Shown here one piece after another: positions 7,683 to 19,800 of a DNA stretch of 64,000 bases. This DNA is from Hirsutella rhossiliensis. Its lineage: Eukaryota > Ascomycota > Sordariomycetes > Hypocreales > Ophiocordycipitaceae. The stretch covers positions 1,116,001-1,180,000 of the forward strand of contig NW_025408672.1 of NCBI RefSeq assembly GCF_020360975.1, in the 5' to 3' direction. Under the pieces are notes generated by a model. It was given only the letters and a program-made list of their open reading frames with translations, searched no databases and was not told the DNA's origin. Each line of letters starts with the position of its first letter. Within the stretch, counting starts at the first letter, position 1. Made by a program: the position numbers and the translations under genes.

Positions 7683-9123
7683 ATGTCTAACTAGGAAGCT
7701 AACTCGGGTAGTAGCGGCTCGCCTCCTCTAAAACCCCCTCCTCGTAAGAAAGTCGCTATAGTAGCGGGATCGGAGCGCTCTATCCTATGTTTTACGTGTA
7801 TCGGGCGTCTTACTAGTAAGCTTACCTACGAGTCCTTCGCCGGCTATTAGAACTAGTCTTATACGTATTAATCCCGGCTTTATCTTAGGTCGGTCTTACC
7901 TTTAGTATTTTTACTAACTTTAATAGCCGTAAAGGCTAAAGCGTATATCGCTTACGCTAACTCTAACTAGTCTTATTACCGAGTAAGTAACCCCTTCCCG
8001 CTATAGTGCTATCCGAGTTTAGTGCTAATCCGAGTTCTAGATTACCTCCGAAAGCGAGGAGGCCGCTAGTGCCCTCTACTAGGTATAGTCCGAGGTCGAT
8101 AGCCCTTCCCTTATTAAGGGTTTAGTATAGGAGCGCCTTTATCGTGCTGCTCTAGAAACTCGTGTTCGCGCTAGTTAGAAGGCCCCCGCCGCTAAGGGTA
8201 AGGGCGCGTCGGGCGAGTTTGCCCCCGGTCCGGCTATAGTCGCTAAGAATATAGAGACGCTCGCGTCGGCCTTTACCCGTTTCGTAGACGATACCCGCTA
8301 TATATACGAGTCCCTAGAGAAGTACCTAGGTAAGTTTAGCGACGCTATTAAGACCCTAGCCTAGGTCGGGCCTAAGTCGCTCTTAGTCGCCCGGAAGACT
8401 CTTATAGCGGTTAATAATCTCGCTAACTATTTCTATCCTATTGCTAGCGACGGCCCCGACGCGGAGGATAGCGGCTTTAATCTTACTAGTCTTACTAGGC
8501 CTATTCTAGCCCTAATCCCCGTCGATAAGGGGAAGGGCAAAGGCAAGGGTAAGGCGGTAGCCGCGTCTAAGGCCCTATCTAAGGCTAAGGCTAAGGTGTC
8601 TATACCCGCGGCCGTCGCGGAGCCGGCTTAGGAGCTAACCGCGTCTCCCTCTAACGCCGAGCCGTAGCCTAGCAGTTCTCTTAGCGCCGAGCCCGCCCTA
8701 AAGCGTCCCCGTCTTACGTCGCTTACCGATCCTACTAACGCTCCCGACTTCGTCTAGTAGCGTCTTTATAGCCGTCGCGGTTCGGTCCTAGCCGAGATTA
8801 TTACTAGTCTTAACCTCGATTAGATCTATAGTTATAGTATAGGCCGTGGCGAACGCCTCCGTACCGCCGCCGGTATAGGTCCTACCTTAGTAGAGACCCT
8901 AGTCGTTACTCTATCTCGTAAGCTAGCCGTCTAGGCTAGCTCCGGTTTAGGTTTAGGGTCGGGTCTATTTAGTCGTTGTTAGGGTTCTCGTAGCGGTAGT
9001 GGTCCCCGCACTCCTCGTAAGCCTTAGGTTACTCCCTCCCGTGCTCCGCGTACTACCCTAGGGGGGTCTCGTTATTCCCGCCGCGATAACGAGGCGGACG
9101 TTGCTACCGACGAGCTAGGCTAA
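7683..9123 (+). pseudogene. opposite-strand ORF inside the LINE, unknown protein, RIP-mutated
   Basis: Unidentified protein-like frame on the plus strand, convergent with LINE ORF2. It starts at ATG 7683 (MSN, stop, EANSGSSGSPP) with a Cys-containing segment (ILCFTCIGRL) and later Tyr/Ser codons that could be mutated Cys. The frame changes near 7990-8040. From 8041 the second frame runs to TAA at 9121 with about 13 internal stops, all TAG, as expected from CAG after CpA-to-TpA mutation. It contains GKGKGKGKAVAASKALSKAKAK, an acidic/hydrophobic block (YESLEKYLGKFSDAIKTLA) and a basic KRPRLTS. Copy B/C (44992-46954, reversed) has the same length over the frame-change region and aligns in frame (for example KGKG...AIVAKNI). 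Copy D aligns over the first 90 codons. The frame change could be an intron or an old indel. No catalytic domain is recognised. Confidence 0.55.
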
Positions 9124-9399
9124 GGTCGTGGTTTAGGGGGGGGCTAGTTATCGGCTCCGTCTTAGTTCGGTTCTAGGTTAGGTTTTATTCGGTTACGGTC
9201 TTTTAGTAGTAGGTCTTATTCTATAGCTATTAAGGTCGGTTCGGTTAGGTTATATTAGTTCTATTCGGTCTATAGTTTAATTAGCGAGGTTTACGCCTAG
9301 TCTAGGTTAGGTTTAGTCGAAGCTATAGTCCTATAATCGTAAGTCCTCTCCCTTTCTAGGTCGCCTTAGTAGGGGAGGTAGTTAGCTAGGGTGGTCCTA

Positions 9400-12300
9400 G
9401 TCGGGGCCGCTCCGTCCCTAGCGCGACCCCGGTTCTATTATCCGGTATATCTACGTATAGCCTCCGAGCTAGGTCGAACTAGCGGAGCCTGCCTAAGCGG
9501 AGGAACTATTGCGCTAGCGGCGCTATAGTCCTTTTCCCTTAGAGGCCCGCTCTTACGTTACCTACGTCCCGGGCCTATATTAGGAGGGACTCCCTCGCCT
9601 CTACTATTAATAGATAGTCGATTATCGTATAGTAGATAGTATCTTATCTTTGTCCGTAGGTATATATTAGCGAAACCACGCCGGGGACCTATCGGTCGAA
9701 GAGGAAGTCGTTAAGCCCGATCTTTCCTATATATATCTAGGTAATTGCCGTACTAATATACTTAGGGAGGCCCTCGTAACGGTCTAGCGTTATCGCCTTA
9801 TTAAACCGAGGCGGGAAGTCGGCGGGGTAAAGGGTGGTCTAGTATTATCGGATCGCGTCTTCCCTAGCGTTCTATCGGGCGGCCTATTCCTTATTTAGCC
9901 TTTCGAGCAACTTAGCTTTATCCGGGAGGTCGTCCGTTCCTATCTAGCTCTAGACCCCCCTTATCTCCTCCGCGAGGGGGGGTCTACCCGGAGGTAGTGC
10001 CGCCGGGGGTCTGCCCTCTCTCTAGCATCGCCTCCTCTTAAGTATACCCGCGACCGCGTTAGACGCGCGTCGGATTTAGCCTAGGAGCCCTAAGTCTTCT
10101 AGCCTCTAGAGGGTATCCGTTATTCTTTAGTTTAGGTAGAGGTCGATTAGGGGCACCTACGCCTCCGCTTTAACTTAGTAGACTAGGGTCGCGCGGTAGG
10201 CACCCGTTACTACCCGGAGGCAGGCTAACTAGTCCCGGGTAAGGTCCCGCGCGATTCCGCGTAGTTTCCCCCCTATAGGCGTTATCTCGTAGAATATAAC
10301 CATAGCGTAGGAGATTAAGGACCGGATTACCTTACTATAGACTTCCCTAGCGCGTAGTAGGGTGTAGCCCTACGTAGACGCCGCGAGCCCGGTTAGGGCT
10401 ATAGTCTAGCGCTTTAACTTCGCTCGGAGTTATTTTAGGTGCGCCTTCTAGCGTAGTTTCCGGTGCACCTAAACCCCTAGTAGGCGGGCCTCTTAGACCG
10501 GGGTTACCACGTCGGCCCCGAGGCGGACCGGCGTCGTTATCGCTTATCTCCTTTATATAAAGTATATTAATTCGCTCTTCGACGGTTCGAAAGTAACCGC
10601 GAACTTAGTCGCCTATTCCGCGTATACCCTCTAGGCTTTCTCTAGGCGTGCTACCGTAGTAGCCTCGTTAGGTCCGATACTAACTATATTTATATCGTCG
10701 GCGAAGCTAACGGTATAAATACTATATATCGTGCTAAGCCTTTCGTATAGGGGGCTTATATAGTATAGAAATAGGATCGGGGATAGGGGGGAGCCCTAGG
10801 GGACTCCCGTTAGTACTTAAGTTAGCTCTAAGGTCCTCTTATCAAAGTAAAGGGTCGATCTCCTATTGCTTACAAAGCTCTATATTAGGCTCGTAAGCTA
10901 CCTAGGGTATCCCCTAAGCTCTAGATCCCTTATAAGCTTATTATAGTTAACCGTATCGAATGCGCCCTTAATATCTAGCTATAGGAATAATGCGATGCCC
11001 CTTTAGGCCTACGTCGCGCGCACTAGTTCCGTTACTAGTAGGATCGCCGCCTCTATAGAGCGTTCCCTCCTATTCCCTATTTATCCGTCTAGTAAGATGC
11101 CGTTCGCCTCCGCTACTCCCGCGATCCTCTAGGCTAGTATCTACTCGAGTACTTTTCCTACCGTAGGTAGGAGGGAGATTGGTCTCTAACCCCCTACTAT
11201 ACGGTAGGCGTCCGGCCTCTTGCCTAGCTTCTAAATAACTACTATATTCGCGCTATAGAACCGACCCGGGAAATATAAGAGTCGGGTATAGGCGTTAAAG
11301 ATCGTAGCTAGTCGCTAGACTAGGGCTAGGCCGTACTTCTTAATAAACCCTAAGGGGACGCCGTCTAGACCCGCCGCTTTCTAGCTTACTATCTTGCCTA
11401 GCGCCCCTATAACGTCGGCTAGCCGGATCTATTAGTTAACTATAAGGGTCGCCTTAGCTATAGGCCGGGGTGGCCCTTAGGTCGTGCCGGCCTCTAGTAG
11501 GAAGAACTTAGCGGCTAGTAGCTAGGCCTTCCCTTTAAAGGTTTCCGTTAGTTAGTCCTCGCCTTCCTTAACTAGCGGTAGGATATAGGTCGGTTCCGGT
11601 AGTAGCCTACTACGGAGTCTTACCTACCTCTCTACGTTCTAGAGCTTAGTATTATCGGCGCTAAATTCCTCTAAGAACTCGCGCTAATAGGCCCTCCTCG
11701 CCTCGCGGACGGTCTGCTTCTAAGCCGTAGACGCCTCGTATAGGTCTTCCTAGTTCGCCTCGTTCCTTTCCCGCCTATACTTCCTCCTCGCCCTCTTAGC
11801 CTCCCTCGTCGCCCTCCCTACCTCTAGGGTAAACTATGCGTTGCCCCTAGGTAATGCTCGCCCTTAGCGCGGAACCGTAGCTATCGCGATCTACGCTAGA
11901 GTAGCGAAGACGTAGTCTAGGTCCTTATCGATATCCTTAGGCGTCTAGAGTATTAGCTAGTATAGTCCTAGCCGGGACGTAGTCTCGGCTTCGACTAGCT
12001 TTACTTCCGCTTCTTTCTACCTTAGGGCCGGTTCGGGTGCCCGGGCCTAGGTGTCGACCTATAGTATAATAGTTTAGGGGATATAGTCTAACCCGGTTAG
12101 GTCTAGGTCGGGCCCGGTGTACTATGTTCCGGTCTCCGGCGTTGCCTAAGCTAGGTCGATAGTACTATCCCTTTAGCCGTAGAAGAATCTTATATACTCC
12201 CCTCTCGGGGTAGCGAGTTCGAGTTATAGCCTTATCGCCTCCTATATAAGTTATATCGCGCTATCCGAGGTTCTATCGTGTCCGTCCTAGAGCGGGTAAT

Positions 12301-12716
12301 AGATATTAAAGTCCCCTACTATTACTATAGGGTGCTCCGGTTTAATTACGCTTAGGTCGCGTAGCGCTCCTGCCCTCGCGGCCCCCGGTAGTAAGTAAAT
12401 CGCCCGTAGTCTAGTACTATCCCCGAAAATTACCTCGCTCTAGTCTAGTCCGGACCGGGGCGACCAAGTCCCCGGCCCGAGCCTTTTATATATATATAGC
12501 GCGCACCTCCCCTCCCTATAGACCAGGCTATAGGGCGCCGCTCCGGGGGGGGGGGGGCCGCCTCCCGGTATAGCTTCTACTTCCTATAGTGCTATTAGGT
12601 CGAAGCCGGCCTAGTAGCAAAGCGCTAACCAAGCTAGCTCGTGTCTCTTCTATATATTCTAGAATAGTACTTCTAGTTATATATAGGTGGGGTCGGGGTA
12701 AAAGGGGTCGTCTATA
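9400..12716 (-). pseudogene. LINE ORF2: endonuclease plus reverse transcriptase, RIP-mutated (copy A)
   Basis: Read on the minus strand from about 12716 down. The APE-type endonuclease shows HPIVIVGDFNIYYPL near 12360-12310, an intact GDFN metal-binding motif. The reverse transcriptase follows, with GANGILLDG, then the GVP-stop-GSPLSPILFLYYI block near 10810-10750 and the catalytic FADDINIVS near 10715-10685. Both Asp residues are intact here, whereas copy B has FTNDIN. The C-terminal part resembles the tail region of I/Tad-like ORF2 proteins. Frequent TAG/TAA stops fall where CAG, CAA and TGG would stand. The enzyme nicks the target and copies element RNA at the nick. Ends are approximate. 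Confidence 0.82.
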
Positions 12717-12799
12717 TAGGGAGGGAGGCGCTCTATCTCCTAGCGCTTCTCTGTCTACCGTACCTACGAATGTCGTTCGTACTCGGTTCGGCCTCCCTA

Positions 12800-14150
12800 G
12801 CCCTACTAGCCGGCGGGTGTCTCGAGCTCGACCTCTTATCCCGGCGCGGTCTACCTAGTCCCCGCTTCCGGACTACGGTCGATTTAGGAACGCCCTAGGT
12901 TTCGACGGTAGGGAGTACCCGTTACTCGGCGTACGTCTAGGTATTCGCGAACCGTTAGGGTCGTCGTAGGTAGTTTTCCCTCGCCTTTTCCTAGGCTTTA
13001 TTCGCTACGGGGTAGGTCTAGGTCTACGATAGGTAGTCCCCTTAGTATAAGATATAGTTATAGGGGATTTCGCCCTTCTTAGCCCTATATTCGTCCTCGC
13101 CTCTATCGTATGCCGTGCTCCTATATCGGCCGTAGAGTTATATCGATATATATCGCCTAGTGATATAGCTATATCTATAGTAGTTATAGTACCTTTATAG
13201 TCGGACCGACTCGTCGTAGGGTTTATATCGGAAGATCTATGCTTCGAGGACTAGGCCTAGGTCGCAGAGCCTATTAGCCTCCTCTAGGCTACCGACCCTA
13301 ATAAGTATAGTCGTCGCCGTCGATGTCTTAGATCGGGGGCGTAGCGCCTAGGCCCGGAGGACCTTAACTTTATTCGCCTCTATAATCTTATAGAGTAATC
13401 GCTCCCTATCTACCGTCGCTACCCCTAAGGGGACGTTCTTTGCGACTACCGTATACGCGCGGCGGGAGATCGTAGCCTCCGGTCCGAACACGGCCTTAAC
13501 CTAGCCTTAGTCCCTCTAATAGGCTCTCGCCGCGGTATTAAATATAACCGCGATGTCTCCGCTTTAGAGGCGCCTCGCCGCTATAGCGCTCGTGGCTTTT
13601 AGGGCCGTATTTACCGCCTTTACTATATCCTTCGGTTCGCGGCTTAGGATTTCGGGCGGTGCCCCGGTAGGGACCACGATAATCTCGCGTTTATAGCGTA
13701 GTAGGACCTATTTTACCGTAGCTTTATATCGGGTCGGTCCCCTAGTCTCGGCCACGACCGCGGCCTAGGTTCGCTTAGGGCCCCCTAGGCCCGAAGCGAT
13801 GCCTAGGCGGAGTTCTTCCTTGACTGCCTCCTTAATTGCATCCCGGATTGTCGTCTTAAAGCTCTCGTCCGCGCGGAGCACCGCCGACGACGCGCTGCCG
13901 GCGCGGCTCTTCGCCCTAGAGAGCCGTTCGACTACTGCCTATACCCTGCCGAACTATACGCTTAGGATAAAGCCCGCGAGTTCGTCGTATGCTGCTTTTT
14001 CCACGGGGTCGCTCGGCGCCCGGGCCGGTATCGCATCGCTGCTTCGGGTTTATTGACTCGCTCTATCGGGGTGCATAAATTCGGGTAGCGTCTCTTCGCG
14101 CTACGCGCTCTAATCGAGCCCGGTGCGTCGAGGGCCGCTACCACGTCCAC
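12800..14150 (-). pseudogene. LINE ORF1: gag-like RNA-binding protein, RIP-mutated (copy A)
   Basis: The minus-strand frame from 14150 starts VVAALDAPGSIRARSAKRR and stays open to 13962. The same protein in copy B (31230-32560, +) reads on through RAPPKILSYKLKDIVKAV to a CCHC knuckle, CYNCYRYSHITKR, near 32210-32250. Gag-like ORF1 proteins bind element RNA and form the ribonucleoprotein. Stops are of the RIP type. Boundaries come from comparing copies A and B and are approximate. Plus-strand open frames at 12589-12858 and 13799-14056 are shadows. Confidence 0.7.
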
Positions 14151-14292
14151 CTACCCCTCGGCCTCGGCGTAGCATCGTTACTAAGGGTAATTAATGCTGC
14201 TAAATTAATTCCTAGTATTGGTTAGTGTTTTAGTCGCGATGCGCACCCGCTGCGGGCGTGTGTCGGTTTCGCGAGAAGTTTATCTTTTATAT

Positions 14293-14308
14293 TATCGTAC
14301 CGACTATA
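14293..14308. repeat. right target-site duplication of LINE copy A
   Basis: Exact second copy of the 16-bp sequence at 6917-6932. The element's 5' end, cgcgagaagtttatctttta on the plus strand, lies just to its left. The 125 bp that follow, up to 14433, are AT-rich with nothing recognisable. Confidence 0.9.
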
Positions 14309-14433
14309 ATTTATAGGTTATATTATAATCTATGTAAATATTAATTAAGTTACCTAAGGGTAGTTTTATAGCTATTAAGTTTATTAAGTAGTAGTAGAAT
14401 AGGAATATTACTATAATTACTTTAATCTATTAT

Positions 14434-14910
14434 TATCGCGAAGCGTAGCTTAATTTCGTAGTTCTCGGAGATATCCTATAGTAAGAGGGACCTAGGAAGC
14501 TAAAAACCCGGTTTAGAAGAAGGAGCTAAAAAGAGGTATAGAGAGGAGGGTAGGGGTATAAGGGGAAGTAGAAGTAGCGATAGCTTCCTATAAAAGTAGT
14601 AAGAGATAAGACAGATAAGCCGGCAACGGCTAGAAAGGAGGGGAAAAACTAGTAAAAAGCTTAATAGTTAAGAGGATATTAGTAGCTTCTTTAAGTAGAA
14701 TCTTCTTTATTAATCGAGATACTAAACGGGTATAAAGAGGGGCGTTAGATAGAGGAAAGAAGGAGAATTAAGGAAATATAATAATTACTCCCCTACTATA
14801 ATTACTACCCCTATAAGAATTAAATATCTTTGCCCTACCTATCTAACCCCTTACTTTTAATTTTACCTTTATATATTTTATATATACTTCTTATATCCCT
14901 CTTTATAAGA
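14434..14910 (+). repeat. Copia-2 copy 1, 5' LTR
   Basis: Direct repeat of 28118-28595 and of the LTRs at 57626-58103 and 63513-63990; reverse complement of those at 47504-47966 and 53207-53668. It is followed at 14911 by the primer-binding site GTTATAAGCC. Confidence 0.9.
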
Positions 14911-14928
14911 GTTATAAGCCTAGGAGGA
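14911..14928 (+). promoter_or_regulatory. copia primer-binding site, initiator tRNA-Met anticodon-loop type
   Basis: GTTATAAGCCTAGGAGG directly follows the LTR. In the better preserved copy 2 it is GTTATAAGCCCGGGAGG, read on the minus strand at 53206-53190. GTTATGAGCCCG is the complement of the anticodon stem-loop of eukaryotic initiator tRNA-Met (CGGGCTCATAAC), and one G-to-A change gives the observed form. Priming from a tRNA fragment cut in the anticodon loop is known for Ty1/copia elements. Confidence 0.65.
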
Positions 14929-15818
14929 ATAGAATTCCTATACCTTCTAGCTACTATAAAAGGCACCTTTCGTATATCCCTTATAGCTTTCTTTTATCCC
15001 TCTTACTAGAAAAGCCGATTTTTAACTAACTTTTCTACCCTCTTTTATAATAATATCGAAAAATAACTCTACCGCCCCTATAGTCTATAGGACGATTCTT
15101 ATAGAGCCCTAAGATTAAGATAAGTAGGTAAAGGAGCTATAGGCTTATATAGATAAAACTATTTATAATTTAGTCTTCTCTAATAGGTAGGACCCTCTTA
15201 AGCCCCCTCTTTATCCTAGGGCAACGGAATTTATAAAGGGAGCTTCCCTCTTCACTAAGCTAACCTCTATATAGTAGAGAGCTTTTTCTACTACCTTAGG
15301 TAACTACGAGAGTTACTATAAGGAATACCTTTATAATACGAAGCTACTAACTACTATATATATAGTAATAACGGAATCCGTTAGTACTATAAAGCTAATC
15401 TTTCTTTAAGAGGAAGAGACCCTTAGGTAGTAGCTTTTAAATCTTAAGACCTTAATAGCTCCCTTAAAGGGCTATATAATTTACTATATTAAGAAGACCT
15501 ATATAATATACCTAGGAGCCTTTTCTACTAAGAACCTTTTAGCCTTTTTATAGCTAGCTAAGTAGGAAGAAATCCTTAAGGAAGCTAACTAATACTTCTT
15601 AATAGAAGCTCTTTCTAGCTAGTAGCTATAGGATATATCTCTACTAATAAAGCCTATTAGTAACGGTTACTCGATTATCTTTTAAGAGTCTAGCTAGGAA
15701 CTAAACGAAGAGGCTACTAAAGTATAATAATAAGTAGTCTTATTCCTTCGTAGCTAGCACTCGACCTAGACGGCTCGACCTACTGCCCCTATAGCTACTA
15801 TAGCCCCTCTTACTACGG
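14929..15818 (+). pseudogene. Copia-2 copy 1 gag segment
   Basis: RIP-mutated gag that aligns with the gag of copy 3 (58110-58980) and copy 2 (53160-52480, -). The recognisable string LGAFSTKNLLAFL lies near 15500-15545. It ends in an Ala/Pro-coding stretch where the gypsy element begins. Stops are of the TAG/TAA type, and no ATG start is left. Confidence 0.65.
15797..15818. repeat. left copy of the duplication flanking the nested gypsy
   Basis: The 17 bp AGCCCCTCTTACTACGG ending at 15818 recur at the other side of the gypsy element, ending near 23669. Extended leftwards, ACTATAGCCCC here matches GCTGCAGCCCC there if three transitions are allowed, giving about 22 bp. Confidence 0.7.
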
Positions 15819-16289
15819 TGTAACGACCGGTGTTATTCCTAAGGGATAAACCTATCGAGGGGTTTATATTAGCAGATATAATAAGGCGTGGTCTAAGTAA
15901 TAATAAGTATATTACGTTAGTAATAAGTCGGAGGTTATAGACCGTAGACTATAACTAAGTAATTAGAATTAGAGATAGGATCGTAATAAAGATCTATATT
16001 AAAAGCTATCGAGCTATCTATCTAAAGGAGTAAAAGTAGGTAGCTATATATACTTATAGAGACTATCCTTAGATCACGGTCCTAGCCGTAATCCCCTTCG
16101 TAGCTTACTATAGCTTACTCGTAAGCTATGCTCCTAAGTAGTAATCTATCTATATAAGGCTTACTTAGCTTACGTACGCTCTAGGTGAGCTAAGCCTAAG
16201 TAACTTCTCGTCCCGACTATTGTTCCGAGCCGCCTTATTACGTAAACGTGGCCGGCTCTCCTACGGCCCGCTAACCGTGGTCGTAATAC
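15819..16289 (-). repeat. gypsy 3' LTR (left copy)
   Basis: Direct repeat of 23177-23647. The two differ mostly by C/T and G/A changes. For the minus-strand element this is the 3' LTR. Confidence 0.88.
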
Positions 16290-16899
16290 GATGTCTCCCC
16301 TCCTTTTAGTCTTATCCGTAAGACCTACTACTGCCTTAGCCGCCGTATATAAATATACCCTTATCGCGCGTATATATATTCCCTGTTCGTTCTTTCTATC
16401 CCTTAGGATATACTACTAATAGTATATCTAGTCGCGTATCGAAGGATCGTTCTCGTAAGACCCTTAAGCGTATTCGTTTAGCTAAGTCTATTAATCGTCT
16501 TAGTTTCGACGTTATGCCGTATTCTTTCTATTCGTCGCGCGGCTTCTGCTATAAAATACTAGAGAAATCTTCTAAGTATACCGAATATATACGGCGGGGT
16601 CGTTCCTACGATACGTCGGGCGTAGCGATTAGCTCTTATAGGTAACTTCGTTGTCCTACCTATTATTTATAGCTAACGTATATCCTAGTATCCCGAATAA
16701 ATCTAGAGTCCGATTAGTTAGATAAAGAAGAAGAAATTGCTAAGGAGCGAATATTAAAAGCTTAAGCCGACCTAAACGAAGCCTTAGCTTATTTAGCGCG
16801 GCTTCGCCGTTAAAAGCGCTAGCTAAAGACGAAGGGTACCGAGATAGTCTATCGGGGCCTTCGTTCCTTAGATAACCTTAACGAGGCTAAGCGCTAAGA

Positions 16900-19800
16900 A
16901 TCTAAAGCGGTGGTCGATGTTTAGTCTATAGGTAGATTTAATATAATTAATTAGAATACTATTAGTTCGTTAAGCGATTTTACGATACCTAAGGTAGATT
17001 TTACTAGTAGAACTATCGAAGTAGAGAACCGTAGTAAGTTAAGTGCTTAAGTAGTTCCTAGGTATTTTCTTCTAGTCCGTATCCCTTCTACTTAATAAGG
17101 TATTCTTATTACTAACCTTATTTTCTTATATCTAGTATTTATTCGGCTTTATATTCCTAATTATTATTAACTTCGATTTTTTCCTATAGTTTAGCGTTTT
17201 ATAGTGCTAGTTCTAATAATAAGATATAAAATATCGGGTATATCCGTATTATCGTTAGTAGCGAAAGTTCGTAGTTAATTTTAAAATAATTTTCTTAACT
17301 TTAAACGGTCTAAGTTTCTTAAAATCTAATTTATTGCTTAGTCGTTTTATTTTAATATTTCGTTATATAAGGTAGACTATATCTCCCTCTCGAAAGATTA
17401 GTCCCTATAATCTTTTCCGATTATAGTAAGTAGATATTCGTTCTCTAACGAATTAAAGTTCTTATTATATTTCTTTATATAATTTTCGTAGCTAATCTAC
17501 TTATAGTATCGCTCGTTCCGCTTATAGTCCTTATCGAGTAACCTTAAATACTTCTAGGTTATATCCGTAATTAGCGTATATTAGTAAGAGCTTAGTTATT
17601 TCCGTAACTAAGCTATTATAAGCTAGTTACGCTATTAGTAGCTATTTAACTTAATTGTTTTATTCGTAGCTAATATAGTATCGTAAATATTATTTAAGCG
17701 TTTAGTTAAGTCGTTCTATTTATCTATCTATTTATAGGTAATAAGCTATACTAAGCTTATATTTCGTACCTAATTATACTATAAGAGCTTACTAAAACTT
17801 AGCTATAAATATACTTCCTCTATTAGAGATAATCTCGTTTAGTAGTTTATAATTACTAATAATTATTCGTAGGAATATATATACTAGCTCTTCTATATTA
17901 CTTACTTCTTTATATAGTAAAAAATACCTATACTTCGTTAGTCTATCGGTAATAACGAATATACTATCGTACTTAATATTAGTTATAGGTTCTTTCGACG
18001 GTAGTAGCTTTATAATATAGTCGAAAGCTATTAAATCCTATAGTTTCTCTAGTACTAGTAGCGGTTATAATTCTCCGTATAGTTTATATCGTTTAGCTTT
18101 ACTTTATATATAAAGTTTATATTCTTTAATAACTTATCGTACTACTTCCTTAAGCTATAGGAAGTTATATTATCGTTTAATCCGTTCTGTTATTCTTCGG
18201 ATTCCTTAGTATCTATATATTAGATATTCGTATATATCTTATATAACTTTATCTCGTAATTTTAGTAGTATCTAGATTTTATTTTTATATATTAGAACTT
18301 CTAAATATTCTATATCGTATCCGTTTAGTACTTTATGTTTTTTTATCTATTTTAGGATCTTCTAGTATATTAAGTCGTTAGGTTATACTTTAAATATTAT
18401 ATTTAGCTATCGTTACTAGTAGTTACCGTTTTCGTTGATTTTTAGGAGCTGTCCTTTCGCTATAGGTGCTCCTATATCGTAGTTACTTCGTTAACTAAGG
18501 GCATTAGCTCGACCGTTTTCTATTCCTTTTCTATAGATTATTTCGTAGTCGAATTCTAATAAATATTCGGCCTATCGGATCTATTATCTATTTAACTATT
18601 ATATAGTTATAAAGTATAAGATATTTTTATAATCTATATAGACCTTAACTTTATACTTACTTTTAAGAAGGTAGTATCGAAATTCCTTAAAAGCTTAAAT
18701 AATTATAAGGAATTCTTTATCGTAGATAGGGTAATTAAGTTCTACGCTATATAGCTTTTTCGAGTAGAATGCAATTAGTCGTAGTCTTCCTTTATTATCC
18801 TTTTATCCGATTTATACTCTTAGAGCAAAGTCTAATATATTAGTTTTAAGTTCGATTTATTATTTTAGATCGAAGGTAGTTAAGACTAGTTCTTACGTAA
18901 TCGTAGTCTTAATATATTCGAAAGCTTCGTTAGCTTTATCGTCCTATATAAATTCTTTTTCCTTCTTCGTTAAGTCGTATAGTAGTACTACGATCTTTCT
19001 AAAATCTTTAATAAATCGTCGGTAGTAATTTATAAATCCTAGGAAACTTTATACGTCCTTAATATTCTTTAGCGTTAGCTATTCTTTAACTAAGTTAATT
19101 TTATCTTATTATATTCGTATCTCTCTTAGTAAGATCGTATATTTAAGGAAGTCTACTTCCTATATATAGAACTTACTTTTCTTTAGTTTAACTAGTAACT
19201 TCGTATTCTAAAGTACGCGGAGTACCTTATAGATATATTCCTTATATTCTTCTAAGGTATCCGAGAAGATTAGGATATTATCTAGGTATACTACTATAAA
19301 GATATCTAAGTATTCGTATAGGATATTATTAATTATCTATTAGAAGGTAGCTAGTATATTTATAAGTCTAAATAGTATTACTAGATATTCGAATAGTCCG
19401 AATTTCGTTTTAAAGGCTATTATCTATTCGTGTCCTTTTTTTATACGTATTAAGTTATAGGCGCCTTTAAGGTCGAAGGCTATAAACTATTTTTTACCGT
19501 ATAGTCGATCTCGTAGTTCCGATATAAGCGGTAATAGTATTCGGTCCTTTATTATAATATCGTTTAAGCGTCTATAGTTAATAACTAGTCGTAGCTTACC
19601 GTTTTTCTTTAGAATAAATATAACTAGGTAGCCTACTTTAGATATTAACGTTTATATATATCCCTTTTATAGATTCTCGTCGAGGTAGTCGCGTAGCGTT
19701 TATAGTTGCTTTTCGTTTAGGTTATAGATCTTATAGAACGTTAGCGTTATTCTATCCTTAAGATAAATTTCGTAGTCCTATTAACTATATTCGGGTAACC

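Larger units (their letters stand above)
6933..14292 (-). mobile_element. LINE (non-LTR retrotransposon), full-length copy A, 7360 bp
   Basis: Minus-strand LINE bounded by a 16-bp target duplication. Its 3' end is at the left, where the minus strand ends in TAA repeats (TTATTATTATT on the plus strand at 6933-6943). Gene order on the minus strand is a gag-like ORF1, an ORF2 with endonuclease and reverse transcriptase, then about 2.2 kb of 3' region. Copies B (31114-46954, interrupted) and D (53713-54747, 5'-truncated) are the same family. Copy A is GC-rich but has almost no CA or TG, so it was hit by RIP confined to CpA. CpG remains common, so it is less decayed than copy B. The opposite-strand frame in its 3' region is listed separately. 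Clade assignment (I/Tad1-like) rests on the APE endonuclease, CCHC gag and TAA tail and is tentative. Confidence 0.9.

Noticed and set aside
6933..9123. The GC-rich left part of copy A as an independent element inserted beside the LINE
   Set aside because: The 16-bp target duplication encloses both parts, copy B has the same joined structure and near-identical total length, and truncated copy D starts at the same tail.
12589..14056. Plus-strand ORFs at 12589-12858 and 13799-14056
   Set aside because: They are antisense to LINE ORF1/ORF2, rich in Arg/Ser, with no domain; they stay open because the GC-rich antisense strand lacks stops.
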